The translations under genes were made by a program, and so were the position numbers. Under the pieces are notes generated by a model. The model made no database searches. It worked only from the letters and a program-made list of their open reading frames with translations, and had not been told where the DNA came from. Positions 51,243 through 58,892 of a stretch of 64,000 nucleotides of DNA are shown here, piece by piece. Source of the DNA: Rhodococcus sp. 14-2483-1-2 (GTDB lineage: Bacteria > Actinomycetota > Actinomycetes > Mycobacteriales > Mycobacteriaceae); the NCBI RefSeq assembly GCF_002259405.1, contig NZ_NPFW01000007.1:558001-622000 (forward strand). The letters are read 5' to 3'. Positions within the stretch are counted from its first letter, which is position 1. Each line of letters opens with the position of its first letter.

Positions 51243-52190
51243 GTGAACACCGGTTGGCAATATTCCCCCGCGCCGGTCGCGCGAACGTCCGGGGTCAACT
51301 GCCTCGTCAGTGGACTGGTGGGTGTCGTCACCGTCGTCGGGGCTTCGCCTCGGGCGGCGACCGTGTTGCTCGTCCTGGCGGTGGCATGGTGCGCACTGGG
51401 CATCTACATGATCGCGGCGGCACCGGTGCTGTCTCGACGCCTCTACCTGGCGATGCACCTGTCCGGTCTGACGAGCATCGCCCTGTTCTGCAGCGCGGCG
51501 GGCGGGGCGATCGCGGCCATGTCCGGCATCTTCCTCCAGCTACTTCTGGTGACGCCTGCGTTCATCGTGCTGCCCAACCGCATCGCCTGGCGGACGACGG
51601 TTCTCAACGCCGTGTACGTCGCGTACCTGGGTGCCGTCGTCGGCGGTATCCATTCCGTCCTGGTGATCAACGCCCAACTGGTGCTCGTCGCCATCGCGAT
51701 CTCCGCGGCCTGGGTCCAGAGCGTGGCCTCGACCTCCGAGATCGACCACCTCACCCAGCTTCCGAATCGACGGCGCCTGACCCGTGAGTTGGACGCTCGG
51801 CCGGGAACGGTGGCGAGCGGAAAGATCGACGCCATCGCAGTGGTGGACATCGATCGCTTCAAGGTGATCAACGACGACCACGGTCATGCGGCCGGTGATC
51901 GCGCGCTCGAGATCGTGTCGTCCGCACTACGCACCTGCCTGCCGCGGCAGTACCTGCTGAGCCGCTCGGGCGGCGATGAATTCACGGTGCTGTGCATCAC
52001 GGGCACAGCCGCCGAGCTACGCGACGCCGTCGATCGCGTTCGGACGGAGCTACCGAAGGACGTGACGATCTCGGCGGGAGTGGCGAGCCGGCAGGACGGC
52101 GAAGCCGCCCGCGCCACCCTCGCGCGCGCCGACCGAGCGCTGTACGAGTCCAAGAATCTCGGGCGGAACCGCACGACCGTCCACGAGTAG
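51243..52190 (+). CDS. Membrane diguanylate cyclase (GGDEF protein)
   Basis: 315 residues. Six hydrophobic helices in the first ~155 residues form a membrane sensor, followed by a GGDEF domain (~165-310) with DHLTQLPNRRRLTREL, DIDRFKVINDDHGHAAGDRAL and the intact active-site loop SGGDEF. The upstream I-site RxxD is not seen, so product inhibition may be absent. It should make c-di-GMP, which the EAL-DICT protein 8 kb away could degrade. GTG 51243 follows GAGAGGT at 7 nt. It converges on the TetR gene with 1 nt between stops. Confidence 0.9.
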   Translation: MNTGWQYSPAPVARTSGVNCLVSGLVGVVTVVGASPRAATVLLVLAVAWCALGIYMIAAAPVLSRRLYLAMHLSGLTSIALFCSAAGGAIAAMSGIFLQLLLVTPAFIVLPNRIAWRTTVLNAVYVAYLGAVVGGIHSVLVINAQLVLVAIAISAAWVQSVASTSEIDHLTQLPNRRRLTRELDARPGTVASGKIDAIAVVDIDRFKVINDDHGHAAGDRALEIVSSALRTCLPRQYLLSRSGGDEFTVLCITGTAAELRDAVDRVRTELPKDVTISAGVASRQDGEAARATLARADRALYESKNLGRNRTTVHE

Positions 52191-52191
52191 G

Positions 52192-52740
52192 TCAACGTCG
52201 GACGCCGACCTTGCGGAACAGCAGATCGATCATGGCCCGTTTCGACGCCTCGTCCTGCGGGTGCGTCAGCATGGCCTCGATGACGAAGACGATCATTCGT
52301 GTCGTCGGTTCGATGCCTGCGTCATCTACGCCGGCGTTGCGTAGCTCGACGGCGATCCACTGTTCCCACAACGCATGGAAATCGTTGTGCCACTTGTCGA
52401 TACAGGCAGCTACCGACGTTCGCGAGTGCACCGTATCGACCAGTCGATGATATTTCTCCAGCTCGTCGACCACCCAGAGGACCTGCTCGTTCACCGATTG
52501 CGTCGCGAGAGCACCGAATCGACCGAGGGCCTCGGTGTGAATGTCGTCGAGTACCCCGACGAGCAGCTCGTCCTTGTCGCCGAAATACCAGTAGATCGTA
52601 TTGGTGGTCACTCCGGCAGCGGTGGCGATTCGACCCATCGGGGTGTGCTCGTAGCCGTCGTCGACGAACAGCGAGCGGGCGGCGTTCACGATCTCGGAGC
52701 GCTTCTCGGCGCGATCGACGGGTCGACGGTTGCGCGGCAT
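52192..52740 (-). CDS. TetR family transcriptional regulator
   Basis: 182 residues with an N-terminal TetR HTH: RSEIVNAARSLFVDDGYEHT and MGRIATAAGVTTNTIYWYFG. The C-terminal ligand domain is helical and divergent. It is transcribed away from the alpha/beta hydrolase at 52822, and the interval holds a large symmetric operator, so it almost certainly represses both itself and the hydrolase. A ligand related to the hydrolase substrate is expected. Confidence 0.92.
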   Translation of the reverse strand: MPRNRRPVDRAEKRSEIVNAARSLFVDDGYEHTPMGRIATAAGVTTNTIYWYFGDKDELLVGVLDDIHTEALGRFGALATQSVNEQVLWVVDELEKYHRLVDTVHSRTSVAACIDKWHNDFHALWEQWIAVELRNAGVDDAGIEPTTRMIVFVIEAMLTHPQDEASKRAMIDLLFRKVGVRR

Positions 52741-52752
52741 TGCATCATCGTA

Positions 52753-52801
52753 TCTTGATCGTCATTCAAGACGGTGCTATTTTCTTGAATGACGATCAAG
52801 A
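52753..52801. promoter_or_regulatory. Double, inverted TetR operator overlapping the hydrolase promoter
   Basis: Two identical 19-bp elements, TCTTGATCGTCATTCAAGA (52753-52771) and its exact reverse complement (52783-52801), are separated by 11 bp. Each is itself a TCTTGA-N7-TCAAGA palindrome, so two dimers could bind. A strong promoter lies in between: TTGATC (52755-52760), 17 bp, TATTTT (52778-52783), for the hydrolase. Confidence 0.85.
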
Positions 52802-52821
52802 GAACGAAGAAGGACAACCAC

Positions 52822-53748
52822 ATGAGCGCCGACGACCAGCCCGAATACAGCCGTACCGACGAATGGTTCGATTCGGAGGGAGTCCGCTGCGCTGTGGCGG
52901 TGTATCGGCCCACGGGCACGACGGTCGACGCTCCTGCCGTGGTCATGGCCCACGGATTCGGCACCCCACGTGCCATTCGCCTCTTCGCCTACGCGGAGGT
53001 CTTCGCCCGCGCCGGCTACACGGTTCTCGTTTTCGACTACCGCCACTTCGGTGACAGTGACGGTGAGCCGCGGCAGCTGCTCGACATCGGCAAGCAACTC
53101 GTCGACTGGCGCAACGCCGTCGCCTACGCCCGGACACTCGACGGTGTCGACTCGGCACGCATCGTCGGTTGGGGTACCTCCTTCGCCGGCGGACACGTGC
53201 TCACCCGGGCCGGCACAGGAGAGAACTTCGCCGCCGTCATCGCCCAGATCCCGCACGTGGACGGGATCGCAGCCGTGCGGGCGACCGGACTTCGGCGCAC
53301 CGTCAAGCTCGCCCCGTCAGCGGTGATCGACCAGATCCGCGCAGTGCGCGGGAAGTCACCCCTGTACGTCGACTCGGTCGGCAACCCCGGCGATCGAGCC
53401 GTGATGACCTCACCCGACGCCGTCCCCGGCCGCGACCTCCTCCTCGCCGAATCCGGATTGACCGACGGCGACTACCCGGAAACCGTTGCTGCGCGGATAC
53501 TCCTGCGCATCGGGTTGTACTCGCCGGGCAAGACCGCGTCGAACATCACCTGCCCCGTTCTGATGCAGATCATGTCCGACGACGTGGTCACGCCGGCGTA
53601 CGTCACCGTGAAGATCGCAGCGAAGATTCCCGACGCCACCGTGCACATCCACAAGGGCGGCCACTTCGACCCCTACGTGCAGCCGTTGTTCCCGATCATC
53701 ATCGAAGAGCAGCTGGAGTTCCTGAAGAGGACTGTGCCGGTGCGTTAA
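52822..53748 (+). CDS. Alpha/beta hydrolase (DUF1100/dienelactone-hydrolase-like)
   Basis: 308 residues. The fold markers are VVMAHGFGTPRAIRLFAYAE (oxyanion), VFDYRHFGDSDGEPRQ, nucleophile GWGTSFAGGH (Ser), acid MSDDVVTP and His in KGGHFDPY. The long insertion between nucleophile and acid suggests a large lid. The role may be ester or lactone cleavage after the Baeyer-Villiger enzyme encoded next door. ATG 52822 has AAGGA upstream; an earlier ATG at 52789 is inside the operator. The stop TAA overlaps the convergent TetR stop (TTAA). Confidence 0.88.
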   Translation: MSADDQPEYSRTDEWFDSEGVRCAVAVYRPTGTTVDAPAVVMAHGFGTPRAIRLFAYAEVFARAGYTVLVFDYRHFGDSDGEPRQLLDIGKQLVDWRNAVAYARTLDGVDSARIVGWGTSFAGGHVLTRAGTGENFAAVIAQIPHVDGIAAVRATGLRRTVKLAPSAVIDQIRAVRGKSPLYVDSVGNPGDRAVMTSPDAVPGRDLLLAESGLTDGDYPETVAARILLRIGLYSPGKTASNITCPVLMQIMSDDVVTPAYVTVKIAAKIPDATVHIHKGGHFDPYVQPLFPIIIEEQLEFLKRTVPVR

Positions 53749-54416
53749 CTCTCTCGACCCTCGGACCCTGTGTTCGTCAGCGGCGCAACGATATTGGCAA
53801 GCATGGTCGCGATGGTGGCGACGACGATGCGCCGCTCCGCGACATAACCGCTCTGGTACCACGTCATCGCGGTGTGGCTGATTCCGCCGATCGCAGCGGT
53901 GGCGAGCAGGTCGACATCCAAATCGGGGCCCGACGGTACGTCGCCGGCGAACGTGCGGAGGTAGCCGAGCAACAGCGTCCCGAACTGCTGCATCACTGTC
54001 AGGTACGTCTGCTCCACGCGAGGGCTGACTCCGAGCACCTCCATCCACACCACGCGAGCGAGGTGCGGGTCCTCGACGACGCGAAAGAACGGCTCGAGCA
54101 ACTGCTCGGCGACAGCCCTGATCTCGCTGCCCGTCTCCACCTCCGTGATGGCCCCGGACACCGAGTCGGTCAGGTGTGCAATGCATTCCGCGTAGACAGC
54201 GAGCAGGAGATCCTCGGTCTTGTCGAAATACTGATAGAAGTGCCGGTCGGCGATCTTGGCCTCGCGGCACAGTCCGCGGACGGTCGCGGCGCGGTACCCG
54301 GTGCTGCCGAACACCCGCAGGCCGGCGTCCAGAAGCTGCCGCCGCCTGCGGTCGTCGCGGTCGGCCGCGCTCTCACCGCCGTAGGCGCGGCCGGCAGCTT
54401 CGGGCGCTGCGCTCAT
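53745..54416 (-). CDS. TetR family transcriptional regulator (third gene of the BVMO operon)
   Basis: 223 residues. The HTH is RRQLLDAGLRVFGSTGYRAA and VRGLCREAKIADRHFYQYFD (~24-70), followed by a ligand domain with a TetR_C-like helical pattern. The first ~20 residues are disordered and Gly/Ala/Asp-rich. ATG 54416 overlaps the SDR stop (ATGA), so it is coupled to the SDR and monooxygenase genes and should regulate that operon through the 28-bp palindrome 41 nt before the operon's first start. Confidence 0.9.
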   Translation of the reverse strand: MSAAPEAAGRAYGGESAADRDDRRRRQLLDAGLRVFGSTGYRAATVRGLCREAKIADRHFYQYFDKTEDLLLAVYAECIAHLTDSVSGAITEVETGSEIRAVAEQLLEPFFRVVEDPHLARVVWMEVLGVSPRVEQTYLTVMQQFGTLLLGYLRTFAGDVPSGPDLDVDLLATAAIGGISHTAMTWYQSGYVAERRIVVATIATMLANIVAPLTNTGSEGRES

Positions 54417-55258
54417 GACCGTCGGGCATCCAGTTCGGCAGTGAGACGGATCAATTCGGCGTCCCGCTCCATCATGGCGTCCATGACCGGGTTGACGATG
54501 CCACGCAACAGCGAGATCGGGATCCAGCGACCGGGCACGGCGATGCGCGCAGCCCGCCGTCCGATCCCTCGAACGGCCACGCGCGCGAGCTTGTCCGGTG
54601 TGATCGGGCGGAGCAGCGGCGTGGGGAAGGCGCGGTCGATCATGGCCGTCGCGACGTCGTCGCCGCCGAACGCGACCTCGACGATCGGAGTTGCCACCCA
54701 CCCCGGATACAGCACTCCGGCAGTCGCTTTCGTGCCCGCGAGTTCCGCACGCAGAGCACGACCGAGCTGTTCGACCGCCGCCTTCGATGCCGCGTACGGC
54801 GCATTCGCCAGGCCGTTGAGGTACGCGTACGTCGACGAGGTGAGCAGCACGTAGCCCCCGGATTCGACGATGTGCGGAAGGGCGGCACGCACCGTGTTCC
54901 AGACGCCGATCAGGTTGACGCCGATGACCCGCTCGAATACTCCGTCCTCGATCGACCGAACGGTCGATGCCTGTGCACCGCTTGAGATTCCGGCGTTGGC
55001 CATCACGACGTCGAGCTTGCCGAAGGTGTCTATCGCGGTCGCGACGGCCGCATCGAGCTGCTCCCGCACGGTGACGTCGGCATACGCGATCGCCACGCGT
55101 TGGTTGCCCAGCTTCGCCGCCACGGCCTCGAGGTCGGTCGACGCCATGTCGACGAGAACGATCGAGGCGCCGCGTCGATGCAGTGCGATCGCCACGGCGG
55201 AACCGATTCCGCCTGCCGCGCCGGTGATCAGCGCTACCTGTCCGGTGTGCTTGCTCAT
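54413..55258 (-). CDS. Short-chain dehydrogenase/reductase (SDR)
   Basis: 281 residues. The cofactor motif is TGAAGGIGS (residues 13-21) with an Asp (VDMAS) at the end of strand 2, favouring NAD(H). NAG is in MANAGISSG, the catalytic Ser in LLTSSTYAYLNG and YxxxK in YAASKAAVEQLG. A PGWVATPI loop follows. It should oxidise an alcohol to the ketone used by the adjacent Baeyer-Villiger-type enzyme, or reduce the ketone. It overlaps the genes on both sides. Confidence 0.92.
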   Translation of the reverse strand: MSKHTGQVALITGAAGGIGSAVAIALHRRGASIVLVDMASTDLEAVAAKLGNQRVAIAYADVTVREQLDAAVATAIDTFGKLDVVMANAGISSGAQASTVRSIEDGVFERVIGVNLIGVWNTVRAALPHIVESGGYVLLTSSTYAYLNGLANAPYAASKAAVEQLGRALRAELAGTKATAGVLYPGWVATPIVEVAFGGDDVATAMIDRAFPTPLLRPITPDKLARVAVRGIGRRAARIAVPGRWIPISLLRGIVNPVMDAMMERDAELIRLTAELDARRS

Positions 55259-56745
55259 GCCGAGACCTCGTCCTTGGTCATCACCTCGGTGGACGACCGG
55301 TGGATGTGATGGGCTTCCGGCCGAAAACGCTTGGCCCAACGGCGGAACGTGAAGCTGAATCCCGGGAACATGGCAACCACGTGTCCCGATTTCGATTGGT
55401 ACCAGCTGTGGCAGCCGCCGTCCTTCCAGACGGTGCCTTCCATCTCGCGGTGAATGGTGTCGGTGTACTCCTGCTCGGCGGCTGCGGTGACCTCGATGGC
55501 GGTCGCACCCACCTGTCGGACAACGTCGATGGCCCGCACGATGTACTCCATCTGCGCCTCGATGAGGAAGATCGCGGAGGTGTGACCGATTCCGGTGTTC
55601 GGTCCGGTGACGACGAACAGGTTGGGAAAGCCGGGAATCGTGGTGCCGAGGTAGGCGCGCGGGTACGGATCCCAGACCTCGGACAGCGCTCGGCCGTCGC
55701 GTCCGATCACCGGGTACGAGATGACGCCGTCGGTGGCGTCGTATCCGGTGGACCACACCAGCAGATCGACGTCGACGTGTTCGCCGGTGGTGGTGACGAT
55801 GCCGGTTTCGGTGATCTCCGCGATGCCGTCGTTCTTGTCGTGCAGGGTGACGTTCGCCTGCCCCAGCGCGGGATAGAGCGTGTTGGACAGCAGAACCCGC
55901 TTGCACCCGATGACGTAGTCCGGGGTGACCTTCGCTCGAAGCTCGGGATCCGGAACCTGAGACTCGATGTGCTTCACCGCAGTTCGCTGGGCGACGGCCT
56001 TCAACATCGTCCGTGAGTACTTGAAGCCGAGGATACGAGTTTCGAGACTCCAGTAGATCCCGGCGCGGACCAGCCTGCGGATCGGTTCCAACTTCAGCAG
56101 CCTGCGCTGCAGCGGCGTGAATTCGCGGTCGTGACGTGGCATCACCCAGTGCGGGGTGCGCTGGAAGACGTGCAGCTGCGCCACGTCGGGTTGGATCGCG
56201 GGAATCACTTGCGCGGCACTGGCACCGCTGCCGACGATCGCCACTCGCTTGCCTGCGTGGTCGTAGTCGGTGTGCCAGTCGTTGGTGTGGAACTGGGTGC
56301 CCTGGAACTTCTCTCGGCCGGGAAACGGCGGTACGACGGGCGTACTGAGTGGTCCCGACGCGTTGACGACGAACTTCGCCGCGTAGTCGCCCCGCGAGGT
56401 GGTGATGGTCCAGTGGTCTCCGGCCCATTCGATCTTCTGGACGTCGGTGTCGACATGCGTCCGCGCCGGCAGACCGTTGGATTCGAGCACATGGTCGGTG
56501 TACCGCTCGAGCTCCTCGCGTTCGGCGAACATGCGCGTCCACTCGAACGGTTCCGACGCGATCGAGTACAGCGGACTCTGCACGTCGACGGCTGCGCCCG
56601 GGTAGCGATTCTGCTTCCACGTGCCACCCATGAAGGATCGTCTCTCCAGAACGACGAGGTCGTCGATGCCTCGATCGAGCAATGCCTTCGCTGCGCACTG
56701 GCCACCGAAGCCGCTGCCGATGATCACCACGGTGTGAATATGCAT
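55255..56745 (-). CDS. Flavin-containing Baeyer-Villiger-type monooxygenase
   Basis: 496 residues. FAD motif GSGFGG is at 10-15, the BVMO fingerprint FQGTQFHTNDW at 147-157 and the NADPH motif VGSGASA at 171-177; ERRSFMGGTWKQNRYPGAAVD (split around residue 45) is typical of the ethionamide/cyclic-ketone monooxygenases. It inserts oxygen next to a ketone to give an ester or lactone. ATG 56745 follows GAGGGG; the earlier ATG/GTG at 56793-56796 lies in the palindrome. It is the first gene of BVMO-SDR-TetR. Confidence 0.93.
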   Translation of the reverse strand: MHIHTVVIIGSGFGGQCAAKALLDRGIDDLVVLERRSFMGGTWKQNRYPGAAVDVQSPLYSIASEPFEWTRMFAEREELERYTDHVLESNGLPARTHVDTDVQKIEWAGDHWTITTSRGDYAAKFVVNASGPLSTPVVPPFPGREKFQGTQFHTNDWHTDYDHAGKRVAIVGSGASAAQVIPAIQPDVAQLHVFQRTPHWVMPRHDREFTPLQRRLLKLEPIRRLVRAGIYWSLETRILGFKYSRTMLKAVAQRTAVKHIESQVPDPELRAKVTPDYVIGCKRVLLSNTLYPALGQANVTLHDKNDGIAEITETGIVTTTGEHVDVDLLVWSTGYDATDGVISYPVIGRDGRALSEVWDPYPRAYLGTTIPGFPNLFVVTGPNTGIGHTSAIFLIEAQMEYIVRAIDVVRQVGATAIEVTAAAEQEYTDTIHREMEGTVWKDGGCHSWYQSKSGHVVAMFPGFSFTFRRWAKRFRPEAHHIHRSSTEVMTKDEVSA

Positions 56746-56785
56746 GCTGACGAACCCCTCCCACACGAGGCGCAATCCGATGACG

Positions 56786-56813
56786 CGCGTCATCACTTTA
56801 AAGTGATGACGCG
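56786..56813. promoter_or_regulatory. Perfect 28-bp palindrome upstream of the BVMO operon
   Basis: The half CGCGTCATCACTTT (56786-56799) is followed without a spacer by its exact complement (56800-56813). This 14+14 bp perfect dyad with a TTTAAA centre lies 41 bp before the BVMO start and 35 bp after the convergently oriented end of the MFS gene. It is the likely operator of the TetR encoded in the operon. Confidence 0.85.
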
Positions 56814-56847
56814 TGATTCCGCAATGGTTTCGGAGCGCGAATGCCGG

Positions 56848-58206
56848 TCAATCAACAGCGCTCGATCCACTGCCCTTCGCCCTGGAATCCTCGAGGCGCA
56901 TTGCGAGTGCGGCGGCTACCACCAGGGCAAGAACCATCACCAGGTACGGAGCACGCTCGTTACCCGACACCGTGGTGGCTGCGGTCGCAGCCGACAGGCC
57001 GACGGCCCCACCGAATTGCTTGGCCGTGTTCATCAACCCGGACGCCGCACCAGCCTCCTCCTGCGCTACGCCTGAGGTCACAATGGTGGCGAGCGGAGTG
57101 TTCAACAGGCCTCCGCCGATTCCGACGACAAGCGAGGGTCCGAGAACTGCGATCCAGAATTGCTCCGTCGACGACCACCCGATCCACCACACACCCGAGG
57201 CGGCGATCAGCGCGCCAACGCTGATCAGAACGCGGGCACTGATTCGGTCGAGCAGTCGAGGCACCACGGCGAGGTTCACCACCATCAGCGTCACTGTGAG
57301 AGGAAGGAACGCGAGGCCGGTCTGGAGCGGTGAGTACCCCCAGTTCTGTTGGAAGCGGAACGTCAGGAAGTACCAGATGCTCACTTGGAAGCAGACAGCG
57401 GTGAATGCCGTCGCTGCCGTTCCGAAGGCGATTTCGGGTCGACGCCACAAGCTCGGCGGGATCAGTGGCACGGCGCTTGCCCTGTCTCGCCGCACCCAGG
57501 CCAAGGCAAGCGCCACACTCAGCGCCGACGCCACGAGCACCGGTCCGGAAATGCGACCGCGCTCGGCGAACAGCGACAACGCGTACACGGCCGACCCGAA
57601 CGCCAGGACCGACGCGGCGACCGACGACCACCTCACCTCCGCCACGGGAGTCGGCCGCCCGGAGATCAGGGCTCGGGCAGCGACCACTACGAGCACACCG
57701 ATCGGAACGTTGATCAACAGAACCGAACGCCAGGAGACGAATTCGGTCAGTGCCCCGCTGACGATGTTGCCGATCCCGCCGCCTGCCACACTCACTGCGG
57801 TCCACAGCGCGATCGCGCGCGTCCGATCCGGCCCCTCTCGATAGGTCACGGTCAGTAGCGTGAACGTTGCCGGAGACAACGCGGCGGCCGCGAGACCCTG
57901 GCCGATGCGTGCCCCGATCAACATCCACCCGGTCACGGCCAGACCGCCCAGGATGCTTGCGCCCGTGAATGCCACCGTGCTCCACAACACAACGCGCGCA
58001 GCGCCCAGACCGTCCGCCAATCGCGCGGCCGCCAGGAGTGCACCCGCGAACGCGACGCTGTACCCCGTGGCGACCCACGACGTCATGGCGGTCCCCAGGC
58101 CCAGGTCATGCTGCATGGACGGGAGTGCGACGTTGAGAACCGACACATCCAGTACGACGACGAGTTGCGCTACTGACGCCACCCACAGCGCGCGACGTGT
58201 GGCCAT
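56848..58206 (-). CDS. MFS drug/solute exporter, DHA2 (14-TM, EmrB/QacA) type
   Basis: About 452 residues with 13-14 predicted helices. Motif D1 is in TM1 (VVLDVSVLNVALP), motif A region ADGLGAARVVLWS and the TM5 motif C region WTAVSVAGGGIGNIVSG with WRSVLLINVPIGVL following. It is a proton-coupled exporter of drugs or toxic metabolites. ATG 58206 is preceded by AAAGGGGAAAG. It is divergent from a TetR gene across a long dyad, the classical repressor-exporter arrangement. Confidence 0.9.
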   Translation of the reverse strand: MATRRALWVASVAQLVVVLDVSVLNVALPSMQHDLGLGTAMTSWVATGYSVAFAGALLAAARLADGLGAARVVLWSTVAFTGASILGGLAVTGWMLIGARIGQGLAAAALSPATFTLLTVTYREGPDRTRAIALWTAVSVAGGGIGNIVSGALTEFVSWRSVLLINVPIGVLVVVAARALISGRPTPVAEVRWSSVAASVLAFGSAVYALSLFAERGRISGPVLVASALSVALALAWVRRDRASAVPLIPPSLWRRPEIAFGTAATAFTAVCFQVSIWYFLTFRFQQNWGYSPLQTGLAFLPLTVTLMVVNLAVVPRLLDRISARVLISVGALIAASGVWWIGWSSTEQFWIAVLGPSLVVGIGGGLLNTPLATIVTSGVAQEEAGAASGLMNTAKQFGGAVGLSAATAATTVSGNERAPYLVMVLALVVAAALAMRLEDSRAKGSGSSAVD

Positions 58207-58215
58207 CTTTCCCCT

Positions 58216-58250
58216 TTGATACATGCGTATAACTGATACGAATGTATCAA
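58216..58250. promoter_or_regulatory. TetR operator between exporter and regulator
   Basis: A 35-bp inverted repeat: TTGATACAT (58216-58224) and ATGTATCAA (58242-58250), with an inner CGTAT/ATACG pair (58226-58230 and 58236-58240); 15 of 17 positions are symmetric about 58233. Repeated GATAC elements mean that two overlapping dimer sites are possible. It lies 9 bp from the MFS start and 18 bp from the regulator start. Confidence 0.82.
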
Positions 58251-58268
58251 GCGGAGGGAGCGAATGGA

Positions 58269-58832
58269 GTGACCAACGAACAACGGACCACGCAGATTCT
58301 CGACGCGGTCGAACGCCTCCTGTCTCACGGCGGCCTCGAGGCGGTCACCATGCGCGCCGTCGCTACCGAAGCGGGTGTGTCACTTCGGCTGGTGCAGTAC
58401 TACGGAAACAGCAAGGACGAGCTGCTGCACTCCGCGCTTCGACGCCTGTCCCTCCGCAGCGTGGAGCGGTGGCAGCACGCTTCATCAGCAGGCGAGCACT
58501 CTTCGATCGAGACCTTCCTCCTCGAAGCGTTGCCCACCGACGACGAGAGCCGCTCGCTCCATCGTGTCGGTGTCTCACTCGAATTACTCTCCATCACAAC
58601 CGAATCGCCCGTAGCCGATGCGTACCGCGCTCACCTGTCCGCGATTCATGAGTATCTCGTCTGTCTCTATCGGACTCGGTATCCGCAGCTGTCAGAAGTG
58701 CAAGCCGCTGGCTTTGCCAGGCAATGCATGGCTTTCATGCACGGGCTCGGATCGCTGGTGATGGCCGGACACACGACAGCCGAGCAAGCGCGCATCTGCG
58801 TTTCCGAATTCGTGGAACGGCCGACGAGGTGA
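58269..58832 (+). CDS. TetR family regulator of the MFS exporter
   Basis: 187 residues. The HTH is TTQILDAVERLLSHGGLEAV and MRAVATEAGVSLRLVQYYGN; the C-terminal domain has a single pair of widely spaced cysteines (LVCLY, FARQCMAF). GTG 58269 is chosen because GGAGGGAG lies 10 nt upstream; the earlier ATG 58242 is inside the operator. It should repress itself and the exporter until it binds an exported compound. Confidence 0.9.
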   Translation: MTNEQRTTQILDAVERLLSHGGLEAVTMRAVATEAGVSLRLVQYYGNSKDELLHSALRRLSLRSVERWQHASSAGEHSSIETFLLEALPTDDESRSLHRVGVSLELLSITTESPVADAYRAHLSAIHEYLVCLYRTRYPQLSEVQAAGFARQCMAFMHGLGSLVMAGHTTAEQARICVSEFVERPTR

Positions 58833-58892
58833 CGGTGTCCGTGCACCACATTCGTCGCCAGTTCCAGCTGAGGAAGACGCACGACGTTCGGC

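Noticed and set aside
56791..56796. Upstream ATG/GTG starts of the BVMO gene
   Set aside because: They fall inside the 28-bp palindrome and would add 17 residues not typical of the family; ATG 56745 has a Shine-Dalgarno and starts directly with the FAD-binding strand.
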